Part shown: piece by piece, positions 1 through 7,860 of the stretch
How positions within the stretch are numbered: the stretch's first letter is position 1
Layout: each line of letters begins with the position of its first letter
From: an uncultured Oscillospiraceae bacterium
Lineage (GTDB): Bacteria > Bacillota > Clostridia > Oscillospirales > Oscillospiraceae
Length of the DNA stretch: 64,000 nt
Reading direction: 5' to 3'
Assembly (NCBI GenBank): GCA_934591845.1
Contig: CAKTPO010000001.1
Location: 62,001 to 126,000 of the forward strand
Position numbers and translations under genes: made by a program
Notes under the pieces: model-generated
The model's input: only the letters and a program-made list of their open reading frames with translations
What the model was told of the DNA's origin: nothing
The model's database searches: none

Positions 1-196
1 TGAAACGGTAGGACGCAAAACGAAGCGCTTCGACTCCTGCTTTTTGCAGGGGGAATTGGATGGGAGAAGAAGACTCGTTAAAATGTTGTCCAGTCCGACA
101 TTTGCAAGTTAAAGTGGCTGACTAATTTGGTGTGTGCCGCCCAGAGCTTTCGTTCCAGGCGGGTGATCCAATGCCGTAGCTGCTTCCAAAGGGTGT
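1..196. other. Unassigned window edge beside tRNA-Ser
   Basis: No gene could be assigned here. A perfect 12-bp palindrome CGAAGCGCTTCG lies at 21-32 and a small hairpin (CCTGC, T5 loop, GCAGG) at 36-50. Short open frames exist on both strands (plus frame 2 to a stop at 110-112; minus frame just after the tRNA), but neither has a ribosome site or a recognisable motif. It could be the edge of a gene outside the window or a decayed remnant next to a tRNA. Confidence 0.3.
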
Positions 197-285
197 TGGC
201 GGAGAGAGTGGGATTCGAACCCACGGCGCGTTGCCGCGTCACTGGTTTTCAAGACCAGCTCCTTAAACCACTCGGACATCTCTCC
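197..285 (-). tRNA. tRNA-Ser (UGA)
   Basis: Read on the minus strand it folds as a class II tRNA: the acceptor GGAGAGA pairs with TCTCTCC, the discriminator is G as expected for serine, and CCA is encoded (197-199). The anticodon loop CTTGAAA gives anticodon TGA. The long variable arm (GACGCGGCAACGCGCC) and the TTCGAAT T-loop fit tRNA-Ser. It lies 38 bases downstream of the next tRNA-Ser in the same direction, so the two are probably co-transcribed. Confidence 0.96.
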
Positions 286-323
286 AAAAAATGCCTGTTC
301 TACAAAAATGTAAAACAGGCAAA

Positions 324-415
324 TGGCGGAGTGAGAGGGATTTGAACCCTCGCGCGCTTTTTAGACGCCTACTCCCTTAGCAGGGGAGCCCCTTCGGCCT
401 CTTGGGTATCACTCC
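324..415 (-). tRNA. tRNA-Ser (GCU)
   Basis: This is a minus-strand class II tRNA with acceptor GGAGTGA/TCACTCC, discriminator G and encoded CCA (324-326). The anticodon loop CTGCTAA gives GCT. A long variable arm with a GCGTCTAAAAAGCGCG-type stem and a TTCAAAT T-loop support tRNA-Ser. It reads AGC/AGU codons and precedes tRNA-Ser(UGA). Confidence 0.96.
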
Positions 416-519
416 GAATCAATAGCTATTCAGCTGACTGCTTGGATATACTAGCATATTCGCCAGGAAATGTCAAGGGTCAATTTTTGGGGCAGCACTT
501 CCCTGCTGCCCCAGTGTGT

Positions 520-939
520 TTATTGTGTGTTACGGAACACCAAAAGCTTGCTGCCAACGTAGTTGATGACGATGACCAAGACCTGGGTAATAAGCTTCCA
601 GATATTGCCGTTTCCCCCCAGGGTATCCACGGCAATGAACAAAATCGCAGTCTCCAATACACCGGAGGAAATGCGGGTGGCAACGAATTTTCCAAATTCC
701 GGAATGACCGTAGCCATAGACCAGTCATGACTCTTAAATACAAAGGGTTTGTTGGTCACATAGGCAAACAGCACGGCCACCACCCAGGCGATGCAATTGC
801 TGACAGCCGCGGACAAGTGCAGCAAATTCAGACACGGCAGATAAATCAAGTAATTGACCACCGTGGTCAAAACGCCAAAAAAGAGGTAAGAGATAATATC
901 CCAATGGGCCTTGATGAGATTCCGGATTTTATCGAGCAT
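520..939 (-). CDS. GtrA-like membrane protein
   Basis: A 139-residue protein with about four hydrophobic segments (roughly residues 13-35, 42-62, 80-103, 112-132) and a basic N-terminus, the size and layout of the GtrA/DPMS_flp family. Family members are thought to help move or flip lipid-linked sugars used in cell-surface glycosylation. The motif region AYVTNKPFVFKS between helices 2 and 3 is typical. The start is ATG with an AGGAG site 10 bases upstream. A promoter is seen at 973-1000. Beyond the stop, 489-512 forms a GC-rich hairpin (GGGGCAGCA/TGCTGCCCC) without a clear U-tract. No glycosyltransferase partner lies next to it, so its substrate is unknown. Confidence 0.82.
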   Translation of the reverse strand: MLDKIRNLIKAHWDIISYLFFGVLTTVVNYLIYLPCLNLLHLSAAVSNCIAWVVAVLFAYVTNKPFVFKSHDWSMATVIPEFGKFVATRISSGVLETAILFIAVDTLGGNGNIWKLITQVLVIVINYVGSKLLVFRNTQ

Positions 940-972
940 TCCAATCTGTCTCCTGTCTTTATAATCAAGGAT

Positions 973-1000
973 ATTATACTCTTTTTTCTAAAAAACGCAA
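973..1000 (-). promoter_or_regulatory. Promoter of gtrA-like gene
   Basis: On the minus strand TTGCGT (995-1000), a 16-base spacer and TATAAT (973-978) precede the GtrA-like gene by about 30 bases. This resembles a SigA promoter with a slightly short spacer. Confidence 0.65.
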
Positions 1001-1098
1001 CCGCTGTTCTTCTATCCGTGATTATTTACAAAAAGTCCTCCTCTTTCTTGTATAGTTTTCCCTATTGCGTCAAAAATAATGATGGAAGTAAAATACTA

Positions 1099-1127
1099 TT
1101 GACAAAGCAGAAATCATTCGTTATTAT
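1099..1127 (+). promoter_or_regulatory. Promoter of D-lactate dehydrogenase
   Basis: TTGACA at 1099-1104, exactly 17 bases, then TATTAT at 1122-1127. This is a near-consensus SigA promoter giving a leader of about 30 bases before the GGAGG ribosome site and the ATG at 1165. Confidence 0.8.
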
Positions 1128-1164
1128 TGTATCGATAAACAAATACTGATGGAGGTAATGAACA

Positions 1165-2154
1165 ATGAAAGTTGCATTTTTTGATACCAAACCCTATGAT
1201 ATTCCCGGTTTTGACCACTATTCCGCCAATTCTGATTTGCAGATCAAGTATTTTGAAACCCGGCTGAACGAGGATACGGTGTCTCTGGCCCAGGGCTATG
1301 ATGCGGTGTGCGTGTTTGTAAACGATACGGTTTCCGCCACTGTGGTGGAGAAGCTCTGCGAAATGGGGGTCAAGGTTCTGGTGCTTCGGTGCGCCGGCTT
1401 TAACAATGTGGACATCCGGGCTTGCCAGGGAAAGCTTCCCGTTTACCGTGTACCCGCCTACTCTCCCTACGCTGTGGCCGAGCATGCCATGGCTCTGCTG
1501 CTGACCATCAACCGCCGGACCCACAAAGCCTATATCCGCACCCGGGACTTCAATTTCAGTCTCCAAGGGCTGGCTGGCTTTGACCTGCACGGAAAAACCG
1601 TGGGCATCGTCGGCACCGGCAAAATTGGCCGTGTCTTTGCCGACATTTGCAAGGGCTTTGGCATGAACATTCTGGCCTATGACAAATTCCCCGTTAAAGA
1701 CAGTGGCCTAAACTACGTGGAGCTGCCGGAGCTTTTTGAAAAATCTGACATTATCTCCCTCCACTGCCCCCTGACCGAGGAGACCCGGCATATTATTGAT
1801 GCCGCCTCCATCGCCAGAATGAAGAAAGGCGTTACCATTATCAACACCTCCCGTGGCGCTCTGGTCAATACTGAGGATTTGATCAACGGCATCAAGGACA
1901 AGAAGGTAGGTGCCGCCTGTCTGGACGTTTACGAGGAGGAAGGTGACTTCTTCTATGAAGACTTCTCTGGTCATATCGTGCAGGATGACAAGCTGGTACG
2001 GCTCATTGCCATGCCCAATGTGATCGTCACTTCCCACCAGGCGTTCCTGACCCAGGAGGCGTTGGACAGCATCGCCAACACCACCATTGACAACCTGACC
2101 CGGTTCTTCCAGGGAAATCCCAACGAAACCACTGAGGTTCGCTATAATTCCTGA
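1165..2154 (+). CDS. ldhA: D-lactate dehydrogenase (2-hydroxyacid dehydrogenase)
   Basis: A 329-residue NAD-dependent D-2-hydroxyacid dehydrogenase, probably reducing pyruvate to D-lactate in the cytoplasm and regenerating NAD+ during fermentation. Visible features: Rossmann motif VGIVGTGKIGRVFADICKG (about 146-164), the catalytic Arg in INTSRGALVNTEDL (about 229), Glu in LDVYEEEGDFFYED (about 258) and His in VTSHQAFLTQEAL (about 292). These follow the LdhA/VanH branch, including the long acidic insert after the Glu. GGAGG lies 8 bases before the ATG. It is a single gene with its own strong promoter and a terminator at 2263-2305. Other 2-hydroxyacid substrates cannot be excluded. Confidence 0.92.
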   Translation: MKVAFFDTKPYDIPGFDHYSANSDLQIKYFETRLNEDTVSLAQGYDAVCVFVNDTVSATVVEKLCEMGVKVLVLRCAGFNNVDIRACQGKLPVYRVPAYSPYAVAEHAMALLLTINRRTHKAYIRTRDFNFSLQGLAGFDLHGKTVGIVGTGKIGRVFADICKGFGMNILAYDKFPVKDSGLNYVELPELFEKSDIISLHCPLTEETRHIIDAASIARMKKGVTIINTSRGALVNTEDLINGIKDKKVGAACLDVYEEEGDFFYEDFSGHIVQDDKLVRLIAMPNVIVTSHQAFLTQEALDSIANTTIDNLTRFFQGNPNETTEVRYNS

Positions 2155-2262
2155 TAGTATTTTTTCCGGATTCGACAGTTTCCCCTTGTAAAAAAGCAGT
2201 CTGATTCGCTACTCTAGTCGATGGCAGACTTCCCCCAATTTTATGCGACAGGTTTGCCAGAA

Positions 2263-2305
2263 GCGCCGCCCCGGCTCTCCCCCGGGACGGTGCTTTGTTG
2301 TTTTA
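2263..2305 (+). terminator. Terminator after ldhA
   Basis: A 12-bp stem (GCGCCGCCCCGG at 2263-2274 with CCGGGACGGTGC at 2282-2293, two G-T pairs) is followed by TTTGTTGTTTT. It lies about 110 bases after the ldhA stop and directly before the 161-bp element. Confidence 0.7.
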
Positions 2306-2306
2306 T

Positions 2307-2467
2307 GGAAGCTCTGATTAAATCGGCAAGAGCTGGCAGTGAGAGATTTTGTTTTCAGGCAAGGTATGGAAAGTGGAGGAATACTTTGTGTATTTCCCAC
2401 TTTTCATACCGCAGACTGGGAGCAAAAGATCCACTGTCCAGCCGCAGGCGATTTATTCAGAGGTTCC
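2307..2467. repeat. 161-bp inverted-repeat element, copy 1
   Basis: The ends are 19-base inverted repeats (GGAAGCTCTGATTAAATCG at 2307-2325 and CGATTTATTCAGAGGTTCC at 2449-2467, 17 of 19 matching). The centre is a long hairpin of about 22 bp around the loop TTTGT (arms about 2363-2384 and 2390-2410), with a further imperfect stem between ends and centre. A second copy of exactly the same length is at 24365-24525. Differences in the central stem are largely compensated (GGTATG/CATACC here, GGTTTG/CAAACC there). The right end abuts the TAA stop (2468-2470) of the SipL-like gene, so on the minus strand it would be its 3' UTR. The flanks TTAT and TTAC only weakly suggest a target duplication. It could be a non-autonomous mobile element or a structured 3'-UTR RNA. 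Confidence 0.85.
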
Positions 2468-3958
2468 TTACGATAGAGGGATCAAAAGCATTTGCCCCTT
2501 GTTTGGCTCCTCAGTCAGTCCGTTTGCCTGGGCAATGGCCGCCATGGTAGAGCCGCTTTCCTTGGCCAGCTCCCACAGCCCTGCATCTCCGGCCCGGCGC
2601 AAAATCAGACTGGGCCGGGACAAATCTCTGGCCACCGGCTCCCCCAGTTCCATGGAAGATACCACATTCAGGCCGTCTTTGGACAGCACGGTCAGATGAA
2701 CACCCAAATCCATGGTGATTTTTCCTGCCCCCGGATTTAATTGGAGAGGGCCCGGGGTCATCCCAGTAACGGCCAGCCGCATCCCTTCAACGGCTTTTAC
2801 TTCGGTGCAGCCCTGCCAGCCTACCGCAAAGTCCTCTATCCCCTGCTCCTGCTGGGAGAGAAGTTCTATGGTTCCCGTGCTTTCCAAGCGGTATCCCCCG
2901 GGGATCGGGTCCCAGAGAGGAAACTCCCAGAGCACGGCCATGTCCGCTTCGCTGTGGATTTCAGCCGGGAGTGCCGCTTCCCCGGCCAGTGTCTCCCACC
3001 GCTGTTCCAGAATGGATGTTGCAGGAAGTACCTGCCGGTTCAGTTTCAGAGGTCTTAGGGTGCTGTAGCCATCCTCCACGACCTGGATTTTTGTTACGTC
3101 ACTGACGGCATACTGGGCCGTAAAGGCAGCTTTTACCACCTTGCTTCCGTCACCGCCTTCCTCAAGCTCTAAACTCGTCACACAAATCTGAACGTCGACC
3201 TCCGCCTCGGAGCCGCAGGCCCGGTCCAGCTCCGCCAGCTGGGAAAACGGGAATGTAAAGTCCCGTCCTACCAGCTCCCCCTCCGGGCTGCAGAACAGCA
3301 CATGCAGATTGACCGCACCCCGGAAGGCGATTTTATCGCCCACCACTTTCTGCTCTGTCAGCACCGGCTGTGCGGTGCTGTAAAAAACCTTTTGTCCCGT
3401 CATGTCCATGCCGGAGGCAGATAAGGGTTCCTCCATGGCAAAGCTTTTTTCGCCCGCCTGGCCAAACAGCCGGAGTGGAACCGTCTTTTGCAGAAGCTGT
3501 ACGTCTTCCGGCACGGCATCCGGTTCCGGAAAGGACAAATTCTCCGGTACCAGGGCCATGAGATTCAGGCCAATACCGCAGCGAACCAGTATCTTTCTGG
3601 GGGACAAAGAACGGCCATCCAGAAAACGGATCAGTGGCTGCACCAGAATACTGCCGTCCCGGCTATCTCTGGGCAGTTCCCATTTTGCCTGAAAAGGCAC
3701 CCAGCTGTCCAGCATTTGCGGTGTCCCCTCCCCTTCCGGCTTATACAGCACCCGAAGCATCAGGCCGCCGGAAACCAATACGGTATCCGTTCGCCATTCC
3801 TTGCTGCGGAGGATCAGCTGCCCCCAGCAACCTAAAATACGGTCAATATCCGGCAGACCCTCCGGCACACGAACCTCCTGGGTCTGCTCCAAATTCCTGC
3901 ATTCCAAAATCACAGGTTCCAGATAGGAAATCTCCCTATTTTTCAATTGCAGCTCCAC
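2468..3958 (-). CDS. SipL-like SPOCS (DUF3794) and LysM domain protein
   Basis: A 496-residue protein with repeated SPOCS/DUF3794-type beta-rich regions (about 30-400) and a C-terminal LysM domain (about 450-495, containing GDAGLWELAKESGSTMAAIA and ending in LLIPLS). This order matches SipL, which in Clostridioides difficile binds SpoIVA through its LysM domain and is needed to assemble the spore coat around the forespore. The start was set at GTG 3958 because AAGGAG lies 8 bases upstream; an earlier in-frame GTG overlaps that site. No signal peptide is visible, in keeping with a mother-cell cytoplasmic role. The family also occurs in Clostridia not known to sporulate, so the role is inferred. 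Confidence 0.75.
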   Translation of the reverse strand: MELQLKNREISYLEPVILECRNLEQTQEVRVPEGLPDIDRILGCWGQLILRSKEWRTDTVLVSGGLMLRVLYKPEGEGTPQMLDSWVPFQAKWELPRDSRDGSILVQPLIRFLDGRSLSPRKILVRCGIGLNLMALVPENLSFPEPDAVPEDVQLLQKTVPLRLFGQAGEKSFAMEEPLSASGMDMTGQKVFYSTAQPVLTEQKVVGDKIAFRGAVNLHVLFCSPEGELVGRDFTFPFSQLAELDRACGSEAEVDVQICVTSLELEEGGDGSKVVKAAFTAQYAVSDVTKIQVVEDGYSTLRPLKLNRQVLPATSILEQRWETLAGEAALPAEIHSEADMAVLWEFPLWDPIPGGYRLESTGTIELLSQQEQGIEDFAVGWQGCTEVKAVEGMRLAVTGMTPGPLQLNPGAGKITMDLGVHLTVLSKDGLNVVSSMELGEPVARDLSRPSLILRRAGDAGLWELAKESGSTMAAIAQANGLTEEPNKGQMLLIPLS

Positions 3959-4029
3959 GGAACTCACTCCTTCATGATCGCAGTTCGATTCTGGGTAACT
4001 CTATGTGCCTCCAAGGGTGTTTATGCCCT

Positions 4030-4179
4030 CTATCGCCGCCCTACAATGCAGCAGCCCAATACCAGCAGCGTTAGACCTGCCAGTACACAAAGGAAAACGG
4101 AATTCACCCACTGCCCCACCAGCATTCCCAAACCCAAGCAGACCAAACATCCTCCACGCATCTGGTTTTTCCGGCACAC
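4030..4179 (-). CDS. Small membrane protein, 49 residues
   Basis: A short ORF upstream of and co-directional with the SipL-like gene. From GTG 4179 it encodes 49 residues with two hydrophobic stretches separated by GQWVNS (cores CLVCLGLGMLVG and VFLCVLAGLTLLVLGCCIV) and ending in the basic GRR. An AGGGGG ribosome site sits 9 bases before the GTG; an internal ATG (4161) would give 43 residues. The ribosome site coincides with the 3' arm of the livF terminator, so any read-through from livF would fold the site into a hairpin. The function is unknown. Support comes from composition, position and spacing only. Confidence 0.5.
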   Translation of the reverse strand: MCRKNQMRGGCLVCLGLGMLVGQWVNSVFLCVLAGLTLLVLGCCIVGRR

Positions 4180-4181
4180 GT

Positions 4182-4223
4182 AAAAACACCCCCTGCCACA
4201 AAGTATGCAGGGAGTGTTTTTTT
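4182..4223 (-). terminator. Terminator of the liv operon
   Basis: On the minus strand, eight bases after the livF stop, AACACTCCCTGC pairs with GCAGGGGGTGTT and a T-run follows. The loop is about 10 bases. It closes the livKHMGF transcript. Confidence 0.85.
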
Positions 4224-4230
4224 ATGACCG

Positions 4231-4929
4231 TTATCCGCCCAAATAGGCCTTGCGCACCGCATCGGACTTGGCAAGCTCCGGGCCGGTGCCGCTGAGGGTA
4301 ATGGAGCCGGTTTCCAGAACGTAAGCCCGGTCCGCAATTTGCAGGGCCTTTCTGGCGTTCTGCTCCACCAAAAGAATGGTGGTGCCGGATTTGTGAAGCT
4401 CTTTGATGATTCCAAAGACCTGATCCACAATGATGGGGGCCAGACCCATAGACGGCTCATCCAGCATCATCAGCTTGGGATGGGACATCAGCGCACGGGA
4501 CATGGCCAACATCTGCTGCTCACCGCCAGACAGAGTCCCGGCGATTTGCTTCCGGCGTTCTTGAAGTCTTGGGAAGTAATTAAAGACCATATCCAGGTCC
4601 TCCTGGGATACGGATTTATTGATATACGCACCCATTTCCAGATTCTCCTGCACCGTCATTTCCAGGAAGATCCGGCGGCCCTCCGGCACATGGGCAAGAC
4701 CGGTCCGGAGCAGCTTATAGGCCTCTGTATGGGTGATATTCTGGTCGCAGAAGGTGATACTGCCATTTCTGGGGTGCATCAGGCCGGAAATGGTTTTTAG
4801 AATCGTACTTTTTCCGGCGCCGTTGGCACCGATCAGGGCTACGATTTCCCCCTCTCCTACCTGAAAAGAAACATTCTTGACGGCGTGAATGGCGCCGTAA
4901 TATACATCGATGTTTTCAATTTTAAGCAT
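4231..4929 (-). CDS. livF: Branched-chain amino acid ABC transporter ATP-binding protein LivF
   Basis: A 232-residue ABC ATPase at the cytoplasmic face of the LivHM permease, powering uptake of leucine, isoleucine and valine or related amino acids. It shows Walker A GANGAGKST (about 36-44), Q-loop, the signature LSGGEQQM (about 136) and Walker B MMLDEPSMGL (about 158), then the switch LLVEQNA. LivF-type sequence is clear from GGEQQMLAMSRALM and from pairing with LivG. The start is ATG 4929, which overlaps the livG stop by eight bases (ATGCTTAA), indicating translational coupling. It is the last gene of the operon and is followed by a terminator. Confidence 0.95.
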   Translation of the reverse strand: MLKIENIDVYYGAIHAVKNVSFQVGEGEIVALIGANGAGKSTILKTISGLMHPRNGSITFCDQNITHTEAYKLLRTGLAHVPEGRRIFLEMTVQENLEMGAYINKSVSQEDLDMVFNYFPRLQERRKQIAGTLSGGEQQMLAMSRALMSHPKLMMLDEPSMGLAPIIVDQVFGIIKELHKSGTTILLVEQNARKALQIADRAYVLETGSITLSGTGPELAKSDAVRKAYLGG

Positions 4930-5773
4930 GGCCCTCGCCCTCCTCTTTACCAAGATAGGCTTCAATGACCGCCGGATCTGACCGAATTTCATCCGGCGTT
5001 CCCTTGGCGATGATCCGCCCGTAGTTTACCACGGCGATGGCCTCACAGACGTTCATCACCAGATTCATATCATGCTCGATCAGGAAAATTGCCACGTGGA
5101 ACGTGTCTCGGATGCGGCGGATCTGGTGCATCAGTTCCGTGGTCTCACTGGGGTTCATACCGGCGGCAGGCTCATCCAGCAAAATCACAGAGGGATTGGT
5201 AGCCAGGGCCCGGACAATTTCCAGGCGGCGCTGCACACCGTAGGGAAGGCTCCCGGCCTTGGTATGGGCATATTCCCCAAGCCCCATGAAATCCAGCAAC
5301 TCCATGGCCTTGTCGTTGGCCATTTGCTCGGATCTATAATAGCTGGGCAAGTGCAGGACACTGGAAAAGAAGCTGCACTTGATGTCATTGTGCATACCGA
5401 CTTTTACGTTGTCCAGCACGGACATATCCGTAAACAGGCGGATATTCTGGAAAGTCCGGGCAATACCAAGTTTGTTGACCTTATGAACGGGCATTCCCTT
5501 AATGTCAATCCCATTGACCAGCACGCTTCCCCGGGTGGGCTGGTAAACACCGGTGAGCAGGTTGAAAATCGTAGTTTTACCAGCACCGTTAGGGCCGATC
5601 AGACCGGAAATCTCGGTAGGGCCGATGGTGATATTAAAGCTATCCACCGCTGTGAGGCCGCCAAAATCAATGCCCAGATTCCGTACATCCAAAACCGGCT
5701 GCTTGCCCTGGTCCTGTTCCCGGACGAAAGTAACGGTAGGCACTTTCAGAATCTTTTTGGAATAATCATTCAT
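4922..5773 (-). CDS. livG: Branched-chain amino acid ABC transporter ATP-binding protein LivG
   Basis: A 283-residue ATPase that pairs with LivF. It has Walker A GPNGAGKTT, the atypical signature LPYGVQRRLEI usual for LivG, Walker B VILLDEPAAGMNPSET and the switch IFLIEHDMNLV. An N-terminal extension of about 30 residues precedes the ABC core. The start ATG 5773 was preferred over one seven codons upstream because AGGAGG lies 9 bases before it. The start overlaps the livM stop by eight bases, as at the livG-livF junction. Confidence 0.95.
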   Translation of the reverse strand: MNDYSKKILKVPTVTFVREQDQGKQPVLDVRNLGIDFGGLTAVDSFNITIGPTEISGLIGPNGAGKTTIFNLLTGVYQPTRGSVLVNGIDIKGMPVHKVNKLGIARTFQNIRLFTDMSVLDNVKVGMHNDIKCSFFSSVLHLPSYYRSEQMANDKAMELLDFMGLGEYAHTKAGSLPYGVQRRLEIVRALATNPSVILLDEPAAGMNPSETTELMHQIRRIRDTFHVAIFLIEHDMNLVMNVCEAIAVVNYGRIIAKGTPDEIRSDPAVIEAYLGKEEGEGHA

Positions 5774-6836
5774 TGGAAGCTGCCTCCTTTCCATTCTTGC
5801 AGAACATGCACTTGATCTTATCCGTTACCACAGACACCATATCCTTTGCCTTGGGAGACCAGGTAAAGAGCATGACCAGAATCAAAACCACGGCGTAAAT
5901 GATCATCCGGTAATCCTGCAGCCCACGCATGGCCTCGGGCAGGATGTACAGCACCGTGGCGGAGATAATGGAGCCAAGAATATTACCCATGCCGCCCAGA
6001 ACAACGAACACCAGAATATTGATCGAGGTGTTGAAATTAAACTTGGAGGCGGTAATGGAGCCATAGTTCATGGCATACAGGGCACCGGCCATACCAGCAA
6101 GAAATGCGGATACCACAAAAGCTTTCATACGAAACGCCGTTACATTGATGCCCACGGACTCTGCAGCGATGCGGTTGTCCCGAACAGCCTTAATGGCCCG
6201 GCCCTCTTTGGAATTGATCAGATTCTGGACAACAAACAAGGTAAAGAGAATCAGGGCAAAACCCATGGCGAAGGTAGAGAGCTTGGTAATGCCCGTTGCG
6301 CCCCGGGGTCCGGAAATAATCATCTTTCCGCCCTCGGCCAGCGTCAGGCCATCGGAAGCGATGGTTGCGTGGAGTCCGTTTTCATCTACGCCCAGATACA
6401 GATTGCCAAAGATGTTTTTCATAATTTCACCAAAGGCAAGGGTCACAATGGCCAGGTAATCGCCCCGCAGCCGCAGTACCGGAATGCCTACCAAAAAAGC
6501 GATGGCACCGGCCAGCATGCCGCCAACCATCATTCCGATGGTCAGGCGCGCAACGCCATTGGGTACGGCCTGGGTAAGAAGAGCGGTAACAATAATGCCG
6601 GTAAATGCGCCAATGCCCATGAATCCCGCATGGCCCAGGCTCAGTTCTCCGCAGATGCCCACAAGCAGATTCAGGGAAACTGCCAGTACGATATAAGCGC
6701 AGGCAGGAACAAGAAAGCCCTTGGTGGTGCTGTTCAGCTTGCCCTGAGAGGCCAGCAATTGGAGGACAACGAAAGCAACCGTTACCAGGATATATGTAGA
6801 AGCGTCTTTAATTTTATTGCGATTTTGCTTTTTCAT
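5766..6836 (-). CDS. livM: Branched-chain amino acid ABC transporter permease LivM
   Basis: A 356-residue inner-membrane permease with about ten hydrophobic segments. The LivM/LivH family loop GRAIKAVRDNRIAAESVGINV (around residue 230), which contacts the ATPase, is plain to see, as is the NLLVGICGELSLGHAGFMGIG region near the N-terminus. The basic N-terminus KKQNRNKIKD and the GAGGTGAG ribosome site support ATG 6836. It lies 10 bases after livH and overlaps livG. Confidence 0.94.
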   Translation of the reverse strand: MKKQNRNKIKDASTYILVTVAFVVLQLLASQGKLNSTTKGFLVPACAYIVLAVSLNLLVGICGELSLGHAGFMGIGAFTGIIVTALLTQAVPNGVARLTIGMMVGGMLAGAIAFLVGIPVLRLRGDYLAIVTLAFGEIMKNIFGNLYLGVDENGLHATIASDGLTLAEGGKMIISGPRGATGITKLSTFAMGFALILFTLFVVQNLINSKEGRAIKAVRDNRIAAESVGINVTAFRMKAFVVSAFLAGMAGALYAMNYGSITASKFNFNTSINILVFVVLGGMGNILGSIISATVLYILPEAMRGLQDYRMIIYAVVLILVMLFTWSPKAKDMVSVVTDKIKCMFCKNGKEAASNE

Positions 6837-6846
6837 AGCTCTCACC

Positions 6847-7728
6847 TCAAACCTTTTCCTGGACTTGCTTGCCAAGCAACCCTGCCGGTTTTACCAAAAG
6901 GATCAGAATCAGGACCAAAAATACAATGGCATCACTAAACTGGGGACTTAAATAGGCCTTGCTGAAGGTCTCAATAATTCCCAGCAGAATACCGCCCAGC
7001 ATGGCACCGGGAATGGAGCCAATGCCTCCCAGCACCGCCGCCGTAAAGGCGCGAATGCCAGGCATGGAGCCGGTGGTGGGCTGCAGGGTGGGAACGGTGG
7101 AGCACAGCAGAACACCCGCAATGGCCGCCAAGGCAGAGCCAATGGCAAAGGTGGTAGAAATGGTTCTGTTCACATTGATGCCCATGAGCTCCGCCGCCTC
7201 CCGGTCTTCGGAAACAGCCCGCATGGCCTTTCCGGTGCGAGTGCTGCCGGTAAACCAGGTCAGGCCCAACATAATGATGACCGAGGCGATGATGGTCACA
7301 ATGACCTCACCGGTGATGACCAGCTGCCCATCTAGCAGCCGAATGGGCTGGAACGTCACAATGCTGGTGTAGTTTTTGGGGCTGGAAGACCAAATCAGCT
7401 GGGCAGCGTTCTGCAGAAAATAGCTGACACCGATGGCGGTGATCAAAACCGCCAAACTGGGCGTCCCCCGCAAGGGCTTATAGGCCAGGGCCTCAATGAG
7501 CATACCCAAAACGGTACAAACCGCCATGGCCGCCAGAATGGAAACCGTCACCGGCAGACCCAGATAATTGGTCACACAAAAGGAGATATAAGCACCTACC
7601 ATAATAATATCGCCGTGGGCAAAATTCAGCATTTTCGCAATGCCGTAAACCATGGTATAACCCAGAGCAATAATGGCATAGACAGAGCCAATGCTGATAC
7701 CGTTGATCAGATACTGAATAATTTTCAT
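6847..7728 (-). CDS. livH: Branched-chain amino acid ABC transporter permease LivH
   Basis: A 293-residue permease with about eight membrane segments. Family marks are INGISIGSVYAIIALGYTMVYG at the N-terminus (positions about 9-30), LNFAHGD, and the EAA-like loop GKAMRAVSEDREAAELMGIN (about 185). It forms the membrane channel with LivM. The start ATG 7728 follows an AGAGGGG site. A strong hairpin at 7811-7839 separates it from livK, a usual way to let the binding protein be made in excess over the permease. Confidence 0.95.
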   Translation of the reverse strand: MKIIQYLINGISIGSVYAIIALGYTMVYGIAKMLNFAHGDIIMVGAYISFCVTNYLGLPVTVSILAAMAVCTVLGMLIEALAYKPLRGTPSLAVLITAIGVSYFLQNAAQLIWSSSPKNYTSIVTFQPIRLLDGQLVITGEVIVTIIASVIIMLGLTWFTGSTRTGKAMRAVSEDREAAELMGINVNRTISTTFAIGSALAAIAGVLLCSTVPTLQPTTGSMPGIRAFTAAVLGGIGSIPGAMLGGILLGIIETFSKAYLSPQFSDAIVFLVLILILLVKPAGLLGKQVQEKV

Positions 7729-7810
7729 AAAAACCCCTCTTTCTCAACCTCAACAGCCTATGACAGCGGCAAAACCTTGCTGCTCTCATAGACTGCTGAT
7801 TCCGTTTTCA

Positions 7811-7839
7811 GGGATGAAGGGCGGAACGCCCTCCATCCC
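7811..7839 (-). promoter_or_regulatory. Intercistronic hairpin between livK and livH
   Basis: GGGATGGAGGGCG pairs with CGCCCTTCATCCC (one G-T pair) around a TTC loop, with no U-tract after it. The likely roles are 3' protection of livK mRNA or partial termination; this is inferred from position. Confidence 0.55.
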
Positions 7840-7860
7840 CGTGATAGAAACGTTTTTGAA

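Noticed and set aside
1-196. SRP RNA or other known RNA after tRNA-Ser
   Set aside because: GGAAGCAGC occurs on the minus strand, but the rest of the SRP domain IV motif (GGTCAGG before it and the matching stem) is absent.
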